This document shows positions 17,673 to 26,766 of a DNA stretch of 64,000 nt, in pieces. The stretch lies in NCBI GenBank assembly GCA_902826605.1, contig CADEFM010000001.1, positions 310,001 through 374,000 of the forward strand, in the 5' to 3' direction. The DNA comes from an uncultured Acidobacteriota bacterium. Its GTDB lineage: Bacteria; Acidobacteriota; Terriglobia; Bryobacterales; Bryobacteraceae. Position 1 is the stretch's first letter. Each line of letters begins with the position of its first letter. Both the position numbers and the translations under genes were made by a program. Under the pieces are notes generated by a model, which worked only from the letters and a program-made list of their open reading frames with translations, did not search any database and had not been told where the DNA came from.

Positions 17673-20600
17673 CTAATTTGAAGCCACTACCTGTTTGTGC
17701 GCCTGTTGGCGCACGCCATCCCCGACCAATCGGAGCGAACGCAGCAATGCAGGCCAATCTTCCAAGTGGGTGGCGAAGATTTTTTCCACGGTCTGTCCTG
17801 TCCAACGCGGTATCTGCAAATTCAGCTCCTCCGGTCGCATTAGCACGTCGTCGGCCAAAGCAGCATAATAGAGCAAATTTGATTCCCAGCTTTCGGCCAG
17901 AATCCGGCTGGAGTAACCCATCAAGGTTGGGAAGGTACGCAGATTCAGCAAGGCTTGCTGATAGGAATTGGTAAGGACGGGTTTCGGCGTGCCGAAGGTG
18001 CGAGAGATGGTAGCTACGCTAACGGCGTCCGGGGATTCCGCGGCAACGCGCCGTATCTCCGACGCGATGACGGAATCGCGGTCTCCGGGCACGAGTTCCG
18101 TAGCGAGTGCATACATTTCAGACGGAACGACATTTTCAGCGGCCTCATGCACTTCGCCCGCGGCCAGTAGTGCTTCAATTCGTCTGAGGCGGGCGGGTGG
18201 CACAACTCTTGCCAAGACAGCCGTCACGCGTTGCCTGGCGGTCTCGGTCAGCGCCGATTCAGCCAGGGCCGTTTCCGCGTATGACATGTGCAATCCCACC
18301 CAGTGTAGTTGCGGTGGAGTGACGTTCCACCAGCGCGGGATCACCGCGCTCTGGATCATCTGCGGAACGAGATCGCCCCAAATAAGGGCTTGCTCACGGG
18401 AGGGGATTAAGAAATTTTGCTCGCATTCCGCCAGGGCGTAGGGAAGTGCGATGAGTGACCCTACCAGACGCCCACCTGCGTTCGCGGGCCAGCCCGAACC
18501 CACCACGCTGGTGACGGCCCATGTGCGCTGGCGGTCGTTTGTGCCATGGAAATCATGGCTTCGGACGAAAGTTGGGTTCGTATACAGAACCTGCGCGCCC
18601 GGAGGCGCGTAGTGAATGTAATTCAGGCCCACCAGCGTATCGCGAAGAACTGGCGCCAGCATGCCTCGTACCTCGCGCAGTTTTTGCGGATCGGCGCCGG
18701 CCCTATCCACCGCCGAACGCAAATTCAGTCTTCGAAGGGTTTCGATGTGCTTGTCGGACCAAAATCCAGCCGCCATTTCACTCCGCTCGCGCGTGGTCAG
18801 CGCTGCGCGGGGTAAATTGATTTCAGTAATGCGCGTCGCCAGCCTTGCCACTTGAGCGGCGTCCGGTTTCTGGCCATTGGCGGCGCTCTCTAGACGGTCT
18901 GCCAGATTGAACAAAGTGTCGAGCGAGACCAGTCTTTGGGCCTCAAACACACGCGTCATGCCCTGAATCATCTGCTGATGCGCATCGGAAAGCCGCGCAT
19001 TTCCTGCGGCTTTGGTTCCGGCGAGCAAATCCATCAAGTGGTCCTGGGCGGATCCAGCGGCAGGCGCATTCGCGGCGGCCAGAAGTGAGAGTACCCCTTT
19101 TTGCCCGGCATCGAAGATCTCCCGCGAATTTTGGACTTTGGCAAAGGGCTGCACTATGGTGGCCAGCGCGGCGTCGGCGCCGGATTCGCCGATCGTGCGT
19201 GTGCGGACGAAAATCTGCCAGAAGCCGGCCAAGCCCTGCATAACTCCAGCGGCATCCGAGCGTAACCCGATGTCCCTGATCTGCGAGATGGTACGGGCAC
19301 CTTCCAGAAACGAGAGAATAGTGGCGTTTGAAACCGAAGGCGATTCCGCGAGCACCGGATACTGCGCGCCGAACAGCCGGTAGTCGGCGACCAGTGCGTT
19401 GGCCGTGGATGCGTCCAGCCGCTGCGTGCGATTGCGTTCCAGATCGGTGATGGCCATGAAAATCTTAAGCGGCTCATTGTCGGCCGTTTTCCGTGCCATC
19501 CCGAACAACGCTTCCAGGACTTCCTCAGGTTCCTTCCAACCCGGCGCAGCTTTGGCTAGACGCGCATCGTACTTGGCTTGGCCCTTGCCCGAGAACAGAT
19601 TCTTCCAGACGTCGATTCCACCGGGCAGATGCGGTTTGCCATTCGAGTCCATGCGCAGGCGCGTGGTGAGGAGGATCAAATCGGTATTCGCGCGGAAAAC
19701 AGGGCGCGCGGGGCCCGGGCTAGTGACCCGCCCGCGCAGTGCCAGGTAATAGCGCTTCAGATGATCCGGCTCGGTCAGATACTCCTGAGCGGGGCCGCCG
19801 ATGCGGGCCAAAGCGTCGAAATAGGAGGCGATCCAGCCGTCGTCTTTTTCCACCAGGCGCTGAAAAAATACGGCGCCTTTATCGGGCGCGGTTCCCACCA
19901 TATCGGTCCATGCCCGCTCGGAACGCGCGCCACCGGGAACCACGGCCCTGCCGTTGCGCACTTCAAACATGGAGCCGAAAAAATCCCAAATATGCGCGTA
20001 GATTTTGGCTTTCTGCGCGGGCATATCTTTGCGGATCTGCTCGGAGGTTGCCGGATCGAGACCCGCCATTGCCATATACAAGCGGCAAAGGGAGGGATCG
20101 CCCATAAAAAAATCGATGAACTCCGGCTGCTCTTTCTTCGTGCTGTCTCTAGGCTGCCAGTAATCCGCGCCGAACTGAACGCCAACGCGTGCGGGATGGT
20201 AATCCAGGTTAAATGGGCGGTTCGTTCTCAGGGCCTGCTCCAGATCGGAAATCGGGAAGCCAGAATCGATCGTGATGAATGCGCGTGTGGCGTTGACGGT
20301 TTCAAGAACCACGTCGGAGCCGCATCCGCCCCGCATGCGATAGCCGAGAACGCGCAGCAGATCGCCGGTAAGCGTGGATTCACACGTATCGATCTTCACC
20401 ATCTTGTCTGGGCCGGCCAACTTCTCGATTTCCCGTGCCTGCGAGAGATACCGGTTTACAAGCTTCAGGTATTCAGTAGGTTCCAGCGAATCGGTCGCGC
20501 GACTGGCGGAATATCCGTTGAGATTGACGTTATGGGCCAGCGACGTCAGAAAATCTTGCGGACTGACGTCCGGCGAAATCGCCGACATCCGAGCGAACGA

Positions 20601-21047
20601 GCGGAGGGGGCCCGGAATTTCGATATAACTTAAAGGAGGCGCGGAAGATACGGGTGCCAACGAAAGCCCAGTGCCGCCCGCGGTCTTAAAATCGTTTAAA
20701 TGCCGGGTGGCGGATGCCCGGTCGCCCGCCATAAGGTCCAACAATGTCTGGCGTCTGGCGATACGGGCACGCTCGGCCAGACTAGCGTTATTGCGCGCGA
20801 GCAACTGATTGAGCCGCTCATAGGCGTCGCGCGCACCTGGATCATGGTGCCGGTCCAGGAATTCCGCGTAAATTTCCGCCGCGATAGGATCGTTAGGCGC
20901 ACTCTGAACGGCCTGCCGGAGCTGCTCCCGCGCATCCGCTCCGTCTCCCCGCGCCTCCAACCGCCAAGCCTCTCGTGAGAGATCCTGACCAAACAGTCCC
21001 ACCGCTATTGCGCATGACGCTGCGAAAATCCATTCCAGCCGCATCAC
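17673..21047 (-). CDS. Large secreted TPR-like protein of unknown function
   Basis: The 1124-residue product begins with a signal peptide (IFAASCAIAVGLFGQD). Residues about 20-130 are helical repeats with the TPR-like segment REAWRLEARGDGADAREQLRQA. The rest is mostly alpha-helical with several Trp- and Tyr-rich blocks and no catalytic motif that I recognise. A Cys pair in KIDTCESTLTGDLLRVLGYRMRGGCG may form a disulfide. It looks like one of the large conserved acidobacterial hypotheticals. The VWFA gene follows at 22 bp, so the two products may act together in the envelope; that is inference from context. Confidence 0.75.
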   Translation of the reverse strand: MMRLEWIFAASCAIAVGLFGQDLSREAWRLEARGDGADAREQLRQAVQSAPNDPIAAEIYAEFLDRHHDPGARDAYERLNQLLARNNASLAERARIARRQTLLDLMAGDRASATRHLNDFKTAGGTGLSLAPVSSAPPLSYIEIPGPLRSFARMSAISPDVSPQDFLTSLAHNVNLNGYSASRATDSLEPTEYLKLVNRYLSQAREIEKLAGPDKMVKIDTCESTLTGDLLRVLGYRMRGGCGSDVVLETVNATRAFITIDSGFPISDLEQALRTNRPFNLDYHPARVGVQFGADYWQPRDSTKKEQPEFIDFFMGDPSLCRLYMAMAGLDPATSEQIRKDMPAQKAKIYAHIWDFFGSMFEVRNGRAVVPGGARSERAWTDMVGTAPDKGAVFFQRLVEKDDGWIASYFDALARIGGPAQEYLTEPDHLKRYYLALRGRVTSPGPARPVFRANTDLILLTTRLRMDSNGKPHLPGGIDVWKNLFSGKGQAKYDARLAKAAPGWKEPEEVLEALFGMARKTADNEPLKIFMAITDLERNRTQRLDASTANALVADYRLFGAQYPVLAESPSVSNATILSFLEGARTISQIRDIGLRSDAAGVMQGLAGFWQIFVRTRTIGESGADAALATIVQPFAKVQNSREIFDAGQKGVLSLLAAANAPAAGSAQDHLMDLLAGTKAAGNARLSDAHQQMIQGMTRVFEAQRLVSLDTLFNLADRLESAANGQKPDAAQVARLATRITEINLPRAALTTRERSEMAAGFWSDKHIETLRRLNLRSAVDRAGADPQKLREVRGMLAPVLRDTLVGLNYIHYAPPGAQVLYTNPTFVRSHDFHGTNDRQRTWAVTSVVGSGWPANAGGRLVGSLIALPYALAECEQNFLIPSREQALIWGDLVPQMIQSAVIPRWWNVTPPQLHWVGLHMSYAETALAESALTETARQRVTAVLARVVPPARLRRIEALLAAGEVHEAAENVVPSEMYALATELVPGDRDSVIASEIRRVAAESPDAVSVATISRTFGTPKPVLTNSYQQALLNLRTFPTLMGYSSRILAESWESNLLYYAALADDVLMRPEELNLQIPRWTGQTVEKIFATHLEDWPALLRSLRLVGDGVRQQAHKQVVASN

Positions 21048-21154
21048 CCGTCTCCTTTTGCGGACGAAGGATTAGCGCGCAAATGGCGGGTCCATTCGCC
21101 CGCTCCCCCTGCTAAGCCACCGACGCCGCTCTGTGGTTAAACATACTATCACTC

Positions 21155-21836
21155 CTAGATGCCGAGCAACAGGGGAATGTGACAACAGCCGCCATTTATG
21201 AGCCTTTTGAGCGTCAGGCATTGGTCAGAGGCACGGGCTGCGCGCGCGTGCAGTTGCAAGCCGGCGCTCATCAGTGCTGGTTGCAGAATGTAATCCTGGG
21301 CCAAACGATATATTCCGAAAAACGCCAACAAGAGCATCCAATGCGGTACCCGCTGACGACGGGCACCAGCTCGACTGTCAAAGCCGCAATAAACGGTCCT
21401 GCGCCGGGATGAATTCGAGCGCGGCCCGCCGCGCTACGGCGCTCCTGTCAATGTCAAAAGTGCGAAATAGCAAATGAAGGTGACTGCGGCCAAAATCACC
21501 AACACCCGCACATGTCGCTAAGGAAGCGCGTTATGTCCGATCTCACTCAAGCGTTCATCGACCGCGGAGGCGATACGCACTCGGACTGGGTCCAGCCAGG
21601 ATGGCAGGGGTATCTGTGTCAGGGGACTACTACTGAGCGCTTCCGGTAGGTTCTGCGCCAGAATCCTCGCCTCTTTCGAAATCACGGACCAGGGGCGATA
21701 GAACCAGCGCAAGGAACACTGCGAGCGCGAACGTGACCAGCGTGCCCCGGATTGTGTATACGACTGCCACCCTGAGCGCGAGCAGAAAGAACGTTCAGGT
21801 CAACCGCAGAGCGCGAAGTTCCAGGCCAAGCATCAT
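21155..21836 (-). pseudogene. Decayed AI-2E/PerM family permease
   Basis: Three reading frames together give a recognisable AI-2E family transporter. It begins with MMLGLELRALRLT at 21836-21798 and is cut by an in-frame TGA at 21795-21797. It continues with a membrane helix ending in FALAVFLALVLSPLVRD (21760-21675), shifts frame near 21670 into ILAQNLPEALSSSPLTQIPL and LPSWLDPVRVRIASAV, and resumes after a gap with GAGPFIAALTVELVP and, in yet another frame, FGIYRLAQDYILQPALMSAG (about 21325-21270). The central membrane helices are missing; the whole locus is about 680 bp against roughly 1 kb for an intact member. The reading frame cannot give a functional permease. Confidence 0.85.
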
Positions 21837-21893
21837 CCCCCGTGTAGAGGAAGTGAAGTGCGCGGTGGTGCGGCTGAGCACTACACTACTACC

Positions 21894-23480
21894 ATGACTC
21901 CCGCTGAAGCCATGCGTGCGCGTGTCGCCGATTTGCAGGATCTGGAAGACAAACTGCGCGCGGGTGGCGGCACGAAGAAAATCGAGAAACAACATAAAGA
22001 CGGCAAGCTGACCGCGCGCGAAAGGGTTGCCAAACTCATTGACCCGGGGGCATTCTTCCTTGAAATCGGAATGTTGATTGCGCACGATCGGTACGACGGA
22101 CAGGCTCCCGGGGCAGGCGTGGTGACGGGCGTCGCACATGTGGAGGGGCAGCCGATCGTAATCGTTGCCAACGACGCGACGGTGAAAGCGGGAGCGTGGT
22201 GGCCGGAGACCATTCACAAGATCCTGCGAGCCCAGGAAATCGCTATGCGCAACCGCTTGCCCATCGTCTACTTGGTGGATTCGGCGGGCGTGAACCTGCC
22301 CTATCAGGACGGCATCTTTCCGGGACAGTACGGCGCGGCGCGGATTTTTTACTACAATTCCCTGATGCGGCGGAAACTGCGTATTCCGCAAATCGCAGCC
22401 GTGATGGGGATGTGCATTGCGGGCGGGGCATACCTTCCGGCCTTATCGGACGTCATCATCATGGTCGAAGGAACCAGTTTCATGGGTCTCGGGGGACCGA
22501 ATCTCGTTAAGGGCGCGGTGGGACAGTCAGTGGACGCCGAATCGCTGGGCGGCGCGGCGCTGCATACGCGCGTGAGCGGTGTGGCGCACTACGCGGCGAA
22601 AAACGATGAAGAATGCCTGCGGATGATTCGCGACCAAGTACGGCGGCTGCCAGTCCAGGCGTCGGCGTTGAAGGGCTCCGCACCGGCGAAGCCCGCCGAA
22701 GGATTGTACGATTTGCTCCCCGCCGATCATCGTCTGCCCTATCACATGGAAGAGGTAATCGCGCGCATTGTGGACGCTAGCGATACAGAGGAGTTTCAGC
22801 GTGAATACGCCCCGGAAATGCTCTGCATGCACGCGCGGCTGAGCGGACGGCCGATTGCCGTGATCGCCAACCGGCGCGGGTTTCTGAAGACGCCCGGTGG
22901 GCCACGCATCGGCGGCATTGTCTATACGGAATCCGCACGCAAAGTGGCATACTTCGTCGAAAACGCGGAGCGGGCGGGAATGCCGCTCTTGTACCTGCAG
23001 GACGTTTCCGGATTCATGGTCGGCGCGGAGGTTGAAAGCGAAGGGATCATACGTGCGGGCGCGGACATGGTGGAGGCCATGGCCTGCGCCACAGTCCCCA
23101 AAATTGTGCTCACCCTAAATCACGCAAGCGGCGCTGGGTATTACGCCATGGCGGGACAAGGCTTCGATCCGCACTTCACCTTCGCCTGGCCCACGGCCCG
23201 CATCGGAGTGATGGAAGGGGACGCGGCGGTGCAGGCCGTACACGGGCCCGAACTTGCGGAATGGAAAGCGAAAGGCGCAACGGCGCCGGAAGAAGTGGAA
23301 CGGCGCATCGCTCAAACACGCGCCGATTATGATCGCTGGCTGGACGCGAAATATGCCGCCGCGCGCGGTCATGTGGACGCGCTGATCGATCCCCTGGCAA
23401 CGCGCCGCATCCTGGCACTGGCGTTCGAGGCAGCGTGCGCCCACGGGCATCGTCGGCATCGAACTCTGGAGACTCTATGA
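21894..23480 (+). CDS. Acyl-CoA carboxylase carboxyltransferase subunit
   Basis: The 528-residue protein is a full-length biotin-dependent carboxyltransferase beta chain of the propionyl-/methylcrotonyl-CoA carboxylase type. The N-terminal half has LTARERVAKLIDPGAFFLEIG and the carboxybiotin/CoA region IVIVANDATVKAG. The C-terminal half has FGFLKTPGG-like GFLKTPGGPRIGGIVYTESARK, LYLQDVSGFMVG and the second oxyanion GGA-like block NHASGAGYYAMAG. It transfers carboxyl from biotin to an acyl-CoA. No biotin carboxylase or BCCP gene is in the window. ATG at 21894 chosen over the upstream in-frame start at 21858, which has no family residues. The next gene overlaps (ATGA). Confidence 0.9.
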   Translation: MTPAEAMRARVADLQDLEDKLRAGGGTKKIEKQHKDGKLTARERVAKLIDPGAFFLEIGMLIAHDRYDGQAPGAGVVTGVAHVEGQPIVIVANDATVKAGAWWPETIHKILRAQEIAMRNRLPIVYLVDSAGVNLPYQDGIFPGQYGAARIFYYNSLMRRKLRIPQIAAVMGMCIAGGAYLPALSDVIIMVEGTSFMGLGGPNLVKGAVGQSVDAESLGGAALHTRVSGVAHYAAKNDEECLRMIRDQVRRLPVQASALKGSAPAKPAEGLYDLLPADHRLPYHMEEVIARIVDASDTEEFQREYAPEMLCMHARLSGRPIAVIANRRGFLKTPGGPRIGGIVYTESARKVAYFVENAERAGMPLLYLQDVSGFMVGAEVESEGIIRAGADMVEAMACATVPKIVLTLNHASGAGYYAMAGQGFDPHFTFAWPTARIGVMEGDAAVQAVHGPELAEWKAKGATAPEEVERRIAQTRADYDRWLDAKYAAARGHVDALIDPLATRRILALAFEAACAHGHRRHRTLETL

Positions 23481-24076
23481 CGCTCCGCATCGAACAGGAC
23501 AACCGCCTGCGCCGCATTACACTTGCCGGGGTGGAGCAGCGCAATCTAATAGACGCGGTGAGCGCGGCCCGGTTGGTTGAGGAGTTGCGTGACGCCGTGG
23601 CGCATGAAGGCACGGGAGCGATCCTGATTGACGCCGATGGGCCCGTGTTCTGCTCCGGAATCGAAGGCGATGCGGCCGAGTTGTTCAGCTTCAGCCGCCG
23701 CATGTCGAAGCCTCTGGTAGTGGCGGCGCAGGGAGTGGTGATCTCCGGAGGAGTGGCGTTGCTGGCCAGCGCGCACGTGGTGGTGGCCGCGCAAGGCACC
23801 AGCTTCGGGCTTATCGATATTCGTGAAGGCAAGTGGAGAGAAGAAATTTATCACGCCGTGGCTGGCGCGATCGGCGAACGGCGCGCGACGGAGTTAAGCC
23901 TGACGGGCCGCATCTTCACAACGCCCGACGCGGTAGCGTGGGGCTTGGTTCATATGTCCGCACCCGCGTTCGAGATCGCAGACCGTGCCACGGACGTCGC
24001 GACTGCGCTGGCGAACGCGAACGCGGACGCCGTGCGTGCGGCGCTAATCTTGGTGTCCCACAGGTCCCATCCCTAA
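23477..24076 (+). CDS. Enoyl-CoA hydratase/isomerase family protein (short)
   Basis: This crotonase-fold protein has 199 residues, against about 260 for the family. The oxyanion-hole residues are visible in GPVFCSGIEG and VVISGGVALLASAHVVVAA, followed by GTSFGLIDIREGKW, where an acidic residue takes the place of the usual catalytic Glu region. The C-terminal helical trimerisation segment is shortened. The ATG overlaps the stop of the carboxyltransferase gene (ATGA), so both are translated together, probably in branched-chain amino acid or odd-chain acyl-CoA breakdown. Whether it is an active hydratase is uncertain. Confidence 0.8.
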   Translation: MTLRIEQDNRLRRITLAGVEQRNLIDAVSAARLVEELRDAVAHEGTGAILIDADGPVFCSGIEGDAAELFSFSRRMSKPLVVAAQGVVISGGVALLASAHVVVAAQGTSFGLIDIREGKWREEIYHAVAGAIGERRATELSLTGRIFTTPDAVAWGLVHMSAPAFEIADRATDVATALANANADAVRAALILVSHRSHP

Positions 24077-24098
24077 CCTCTGTTATCCTCGACAATGA

Positions 24099-24995
24099 AT
24101 GCCGCAAATCTTACACGGCGCGCCGGTGCAAGCGCGCATCTTTGAGCGTCTCCAACCTCGAATTCAGAACCTAAGCCGCCCGCCCGGCCTGGCCGTCGTG
24201 CTGGCCGGCTACGATCCGGCCTCCGAAATTTACGTCCGCAGCAAGATTAAGGCCTGCGCCGATCTCGGAATGTTCAGTGAGAAGGTCTCGCCTCCGGAAA
24301 CCGCCACCACGGAAGAACTGGTTGCGATAGTTGAAGCCTTAAATGCGCGTGCCGATATCGATGGCATTCTGGTCCAGATGCCGTTGCCAAAGCATGTGGA
24401 TTCGCGCCGCGTCCTGGAAGCGGTAGCCGCCGATAAGGACGCGGACGGTTTTCATCCCATCAATGTGGGCTACCTGGTGTCCGGACGTTCCGCTCCGCGC
24501 TCCTGCACGCCCGCAGGGATTATTGAATCGCTGAAGCATTATCAGATTCCCATCGCAGGGAAGCATGCCGTCGTTCTGGGACGCAGCGACATTGTCGGCA
24601 AGCCTATGGCGCTCATGCTGTTGCATGAAAACGCCACTGTGACCATCTGCCATTCGCGCACCGTCAATCTGCCGGAGATGTGCCGGAGCGCGGATATTCT
24701 GGTGGCCGCTATCGGCCGGACGGCCTTCGTCACGGCCGATTACATCGCTCAGGGAGCGGTTGTGGTGGATGTCGGCATCAACCGTGTTACGGATCGCGAG
24801 CAAGCTGTTCTTCTAGGCCGTGGGGCGGATTTCGACGCCAAGGGCCGGACCGTGGTGGGAGACGTACACCCAATTGACATGGAACGTCTGGCGAGCGCCT
24901 ATACGCCCGTACCGGGCGGTGTGGGGCCGCTCACGATAGCGATGCTTATGGCTAACACCGTGGAACTGGCCGAGCGGCATCTCGGGATGGCCTGA
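24099..24995 (+). CDS. folD: Methylenetetrahydrofolate dehydrogenase/cyclohydrolase
   Basis: The 298-residue FolD has all landmarks: the catalytic Lys in YVRSKIKACADLG, VQMPLPKHV, the DKDADGFHPIN signature with the substrate-binding Asp, and the Rossmann segment VVLGRSDIVGKPMA for NADP. The family signature PGGVGPLTIAMLMANT lies near the C-terminus. It interconverts 5,10-methylene-, 5,10-methenyl- and 10-formyl-THF in the cytosol. It heads a compact run with coaE (3 bp downstream) and a membrane-anchored protease. Confidence 0.95.
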   Translation: MPQILHGAPVQARIFERLQPRIQNLSRPPGLAVVLAGYDPASEIYVRSKIKACADLGMFSEKVSPPETATTEELVAIVEALNARADIDGILVQMPLPKHVDSRRVLEAVAADKDADGFHPINVGYLVSGRSAPRSCTPAGIIESLKHYQIPIAGKHAVVLGRSDIVGKPMALMLLHENATVTICHSRTVNLPEMCRSADILVAAIGRTAFVTADYIAQGAVVVDVGINRVTDREQAVLLGRGADFDAKGRTVVGDVHPIDMERLASAYTPVPGGVGPLTIAMLMANTVELAERHLGMA

Positions 24996-24998
24996 TCT

Positions 24999-25604
24999 AT
25001 GTTACGCGTCGGGCTTACCGGCGGATTGGCTAGCGGCAAGAGCTTTGTCGGCAGGACTTTAGAGGCCCTAGGCTGCCTCGTGATCCGCAATGATGAACTC
25101 GGCCATGAAGTTCTGAAGCCGGGCGGCGAAGCATATGATTCCGTGCTTCAAGAATTCGGTGCCGGAATTCTGGATGCGAGTGGTGCCATTGACCGGCGAA
25201 AGCTCGCCCAGCTCGTGTTCCACGATCCAGAACGGCTGGCCAAGTTGAATACCTTGGTGCATCCGCCGGTACACGAACGAACTCGCCAAATGCTTGACGC
25301 TTATGAAGCGACGCATCCCGATGGCATTGCAATTGTTGAAGCTGCAATAATGGTGGAGACTGGCAGTTTTCGCAATTATGCAAAGCTGATTGTGGCGGTC
25401 TGCGGCCAGGAACAGCAGATTGAGCGTGCCATGGCCCGGGACGCCACCACGCGCGAGGAGGTGCTGGAAAGACTCAGCCGGCAAATGCCCCTCGATGAAA
25501 AACTCAAGTATGCGGACTACGTGATCGATACCTCGGGATCGAAGGATGAGACCAAAGTGCGCGTGCGGGAATTGTATGAGAAGCTGCGGGGTTTGAAGCC
25601 ATGA
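24999..25604 (+). CDS. coaE: Dephospho-CoA kinase
   Basis: The 201-residue protein carries the P-loop GLTGGLASGKS (residues 5-15), followed by DELGHEVLKPGGEAYDSV and the lid region RQMPLDEKLKYADYVIDTSGS. These are the CoaE hallmarks. It phosphorylates the 3'-hydroxyl of dephospho-CoA with ATP, the last step of coenzyme A synthesis. It lies 3 bp after folD and its stop overlaps the following protease gene (ATGA). Confidence 0.95.
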   Translation: MLRVGLTGGLASGKSFVGRTLEALGCLVIRNDELGHEVLKPGGEAYDSVLQEFGAGILDASGAIDRRKLAQLVFHDPERLAKLNTLVHPPVHERTRQMLDAYEATHPDGIAIVEAAIMVETGSFRNYAKLIVAVCGQEQQIERAMARDATTREEVLERLSRQMPLDEKLKYADYVIDTSGSKDETKVRVRELYEKLRGLKP

Positions 25605-26746
25605 AATTGCGGACATTACTGATTGTGCTTGGTTTGGTGGGCGGTTTCGTCTATTTGACTACCTTTTCGAGTTCGCCCTTGCGGCGCGCGAATGGTCCGT
25701 TATGGACCGGTCCGCTGTGGAGCGGACCTACGGTGGCGCTTTCGGCGGGCCTTGGCTCCGATGAAGTCAACAACATCGATATCTATAAAGCCGCAAAAGA
25801 TAGCGTTGCGTACATCACGAGTACCGTCTATCAGCAGACGTTCTTCCTTGAAATGGTGCCCACCCGTGCACTCGGTTCAGGATTTCTCATCAGCGCCGAC
25901 GGCCGCATCCTCACGAACAACCATGTGGTCAGCGGTAGTTCGAAAATTGAGGTAAAGTTCGCGGATCAGAGCCGCTATACCGCCAAGGTGCTGGTGCGCG
26001 ATCCGGCGGATGACCTGGCGCTGATTCAGATTGAGCCTCGCAAGAAATTGCCGTTTCTCAAGCTCGGTGATTCCGATGGACTCCAGGTAGGACAAAAGGT
26101 ATTGGCGATCGGCAATCCGTTCGGTTATGACGGAACGCTGACGACGGGTGTGGTGAGTTCCGTGGGCCGGGAGATTCGCAGTGAGAGCGCGCGTCTGGAG
26201 GGATTGGTTCAGACCGACGCCGCCATCAATGAGGGGAACAGCGGCGGGCCGCTGCTCGATTCGCAAGGCAACGTGATCGGCATCAACACCGCGATCCTCG
26301 CGCCGAGCGGCGGTAATATTGGCATCGGGTTCGCGATGCCCATCAATCGCGCAAAGGCGATGCTTGAAGATTTCCGCGCGGGTAAGAGTTTCGGACGTCC
26401 GAGGCTGGGGATTTCCACCGTTTATATCGCGGGAGACCTAGCCGAGGAATTGAAGCTGCCAGCGAGCGGCGGATTGCTGGTCCAGGAAGTGGGCCGCGGC
26501 ACTACGGCGGAAGCGGCCGGCATACGCGGATATCGCGACGTGGTGCAAGTGGGCAACATGCGCCTGGGCATAGGCGGTGATCTTATCACTGAAATCGACG
26601 GGAAACCGGTGAAGGAACCAGATGCCGTGACGCGGGCAATTTCCCGCAAGCGGCCCGGCGACAATGTCGCGCTCAAAGTATTCCGCGGTGGACGTACCGT
26701 GGACCTTCAGGTGAAGTTGGGCGAGGCGGGGGAAGCCCGCTTCTAG
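25601..26746 (+). CDS. Membrane-anchored HtrA-like serine protease (S1C)
   Basis: The 381-residue protein has an N-terminal anchor (LLIVLGLVGGFVYLT). A chymotrypsin-fold domain follows with His108 (LTNNHVV), Asp138 (DPADDLALI) and Ser214 (EGNSGG), and then one PDZ domain starting at about residue 260 (RPRLGISTVYIAGDLAEEL). This is the DegS-like layout: one PDZ instead of the two in the protease at 12651. It may act as a regulatory or housekeeping envelope protease. Its ATG overlaps the stop of coaE. Residues 23-50 are a Gly/Pro-rich linker. Confidence 0.9.
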   Translation: MKLRTLLIVLGLVGGFVYLTTFSSSPLRRANGPLWTGPLWSGPTVALSAGLGSDEVNNIDIYKAAKDSVAYITSTVYQQTFFLEMVPTRALGSGFLISADGRILTNNHVVSGSSKIEVKFADQSRYTAKVLVRDPADDLALIQIEPRKKLPFLKLGDSDGLQVGQKVLAIGNPFGYDGTLTTGVVSSVGREIRSESARLEGLVQTDAAINEGNSGGPLLDSQGNVIGINTAILAPSGGNIGIGFAMPINRAKAMLEDFRAGKSFGRPRLGISTVYIAGDLAEELKLPASGGLLVQEVGRGTTAEAAGIRGYRDVVQVGNMRLGIGGDLITEIDGKPVKEPDAVTRAISRKRPGDNVALKVFRGGRTVDLQVKLGEAGEARF

Positions 26747-26766
26747 GCTCTGGAGAGTATCTTAGC

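Noticed and set aside
19578-20633. Long plus-strand open frame of 351 residues
   Set aside because: It lies antisense inside the 1124-residue gene, in high-GC sequence that keeps antisense frames open, and has no family features.
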